From a virus, in the IMG/VR virus record IMGVR_UViG_3300046010_000922, positions 1-30,007 of that record: 30,007 nucleotides of DNA. One strand, given 5' to 3'. The notes beneath the pieces were generated by a model. It did no database searches. It saw nothing but the letters and a program-made list of their open reading frames with translations, and was not told the origin of the DNA. The translations under genes were made by a program, and so were the position numbers. Each line of letters opens with the position of its first letter. The stretch's first letter is position 1. Of this stretch, positions 29,969 to 30,007 are shown in pieces.

Positions 29969-30007
29969 CATATAAGAAAACCTGTTCAAATCGTAAAACC
30001 GAACAGA

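Noticed and set aside
29881-30007. tRNA or small structured RNA gene in the right-hand gap
   Set aside because: No cloverleaf with a T-loop-like GGTTCGA signature could be found; the GC stems are short and the rest is A/T repeats.

Overview
This window is part of a tailed-bacteriophage genome, most likely a short-tailed (podovirus-like) phage of an actinobacterium. Every gene I can support lies on the minus strand, so biological order runs from the high to the low coordinates. The evidence for a phage is a complete packaging, head, tail and lysis set: terminase large subunit, portal, protease, scaffold, N4-gp56-like major capsid protein, fibres, and an M15-type endolysin. There is no tape-measure plus major-tail-tube pair. 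Instead, three large helical proteins of the ejection (internal virion) type sit inside the head module. The actinobacterial, probably freshwater, host is an inference from remembered resemblance of several small head-module proteins to actinophage proteins and from the AT-leaning composition. Nothing in the window proves it.

Layout in transcription order. (1) 29813-30007: an AT-rich, hairpin-rich leader with a direct repeat before the first late gene. (2) 24668-29812: terminase, portal, an HslV/proteasome-type Ntn-hydrolase that is my candidate for the head-maturation protease, and three small proteins. (3) 16537-24667: three large helical proteins of 1756, 377 and 577 aa, probably ejected with the DNA. 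(4) 14711-16414: scaffold and major capsid protein, the latter with a beta-rich insertion. (5) 12085-14646: a cassette of about eleven small proteins, many Lys/Arg-rich and several under 60 aa. (6) 3021-12088: adaptor-like protein, long Ala/Ser/Thr coiled-coil fibre, several small beta-rich tail proteins including a tandem paralogous triplet, two fibre-chaperone-like proteins, a GT-A glycosyltransferase and a large propeller-like tail protein. (7) 2108-3021: lysis cassette (membrane/coiled-coil protein, endolysin, holin-like protein), closed by a strong intrinsic terminator at 2021-2070. (8) 1-1823: the start of a replication/recombination module on the same strand, with a PD-(D/E)XK nuclease encoded in two overlapping pieces, a zinc-ribbon protein and a RecA/DnaB-like helicase cut off by the window edge.

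The late genes are packed head to tail with TAATG, ATGA or similar stop-start overlaps, which fits one long late transcript. The two replication genes that have real 5' leaders (nuclease at 1823, helicase at 586) both carry interlocking inverted repeats next to the Shine-Dalgarno site. This is the arrangement of an H-type pseudoknot that could gate translation, and I consider it the most novel regulatory signal here. Other highlights are the Ntn-hydrolase in the protease slot, the nuclease apparently split by a 7-base near-duplication, a terminase with an N-terminal HTH-like extension, and a fibre/glycosyltransferase/paralogous-tip region that looks adapted for host-range change. No tRNA, rRNA, CRISPR array, insertion sequence or integrase was seen.
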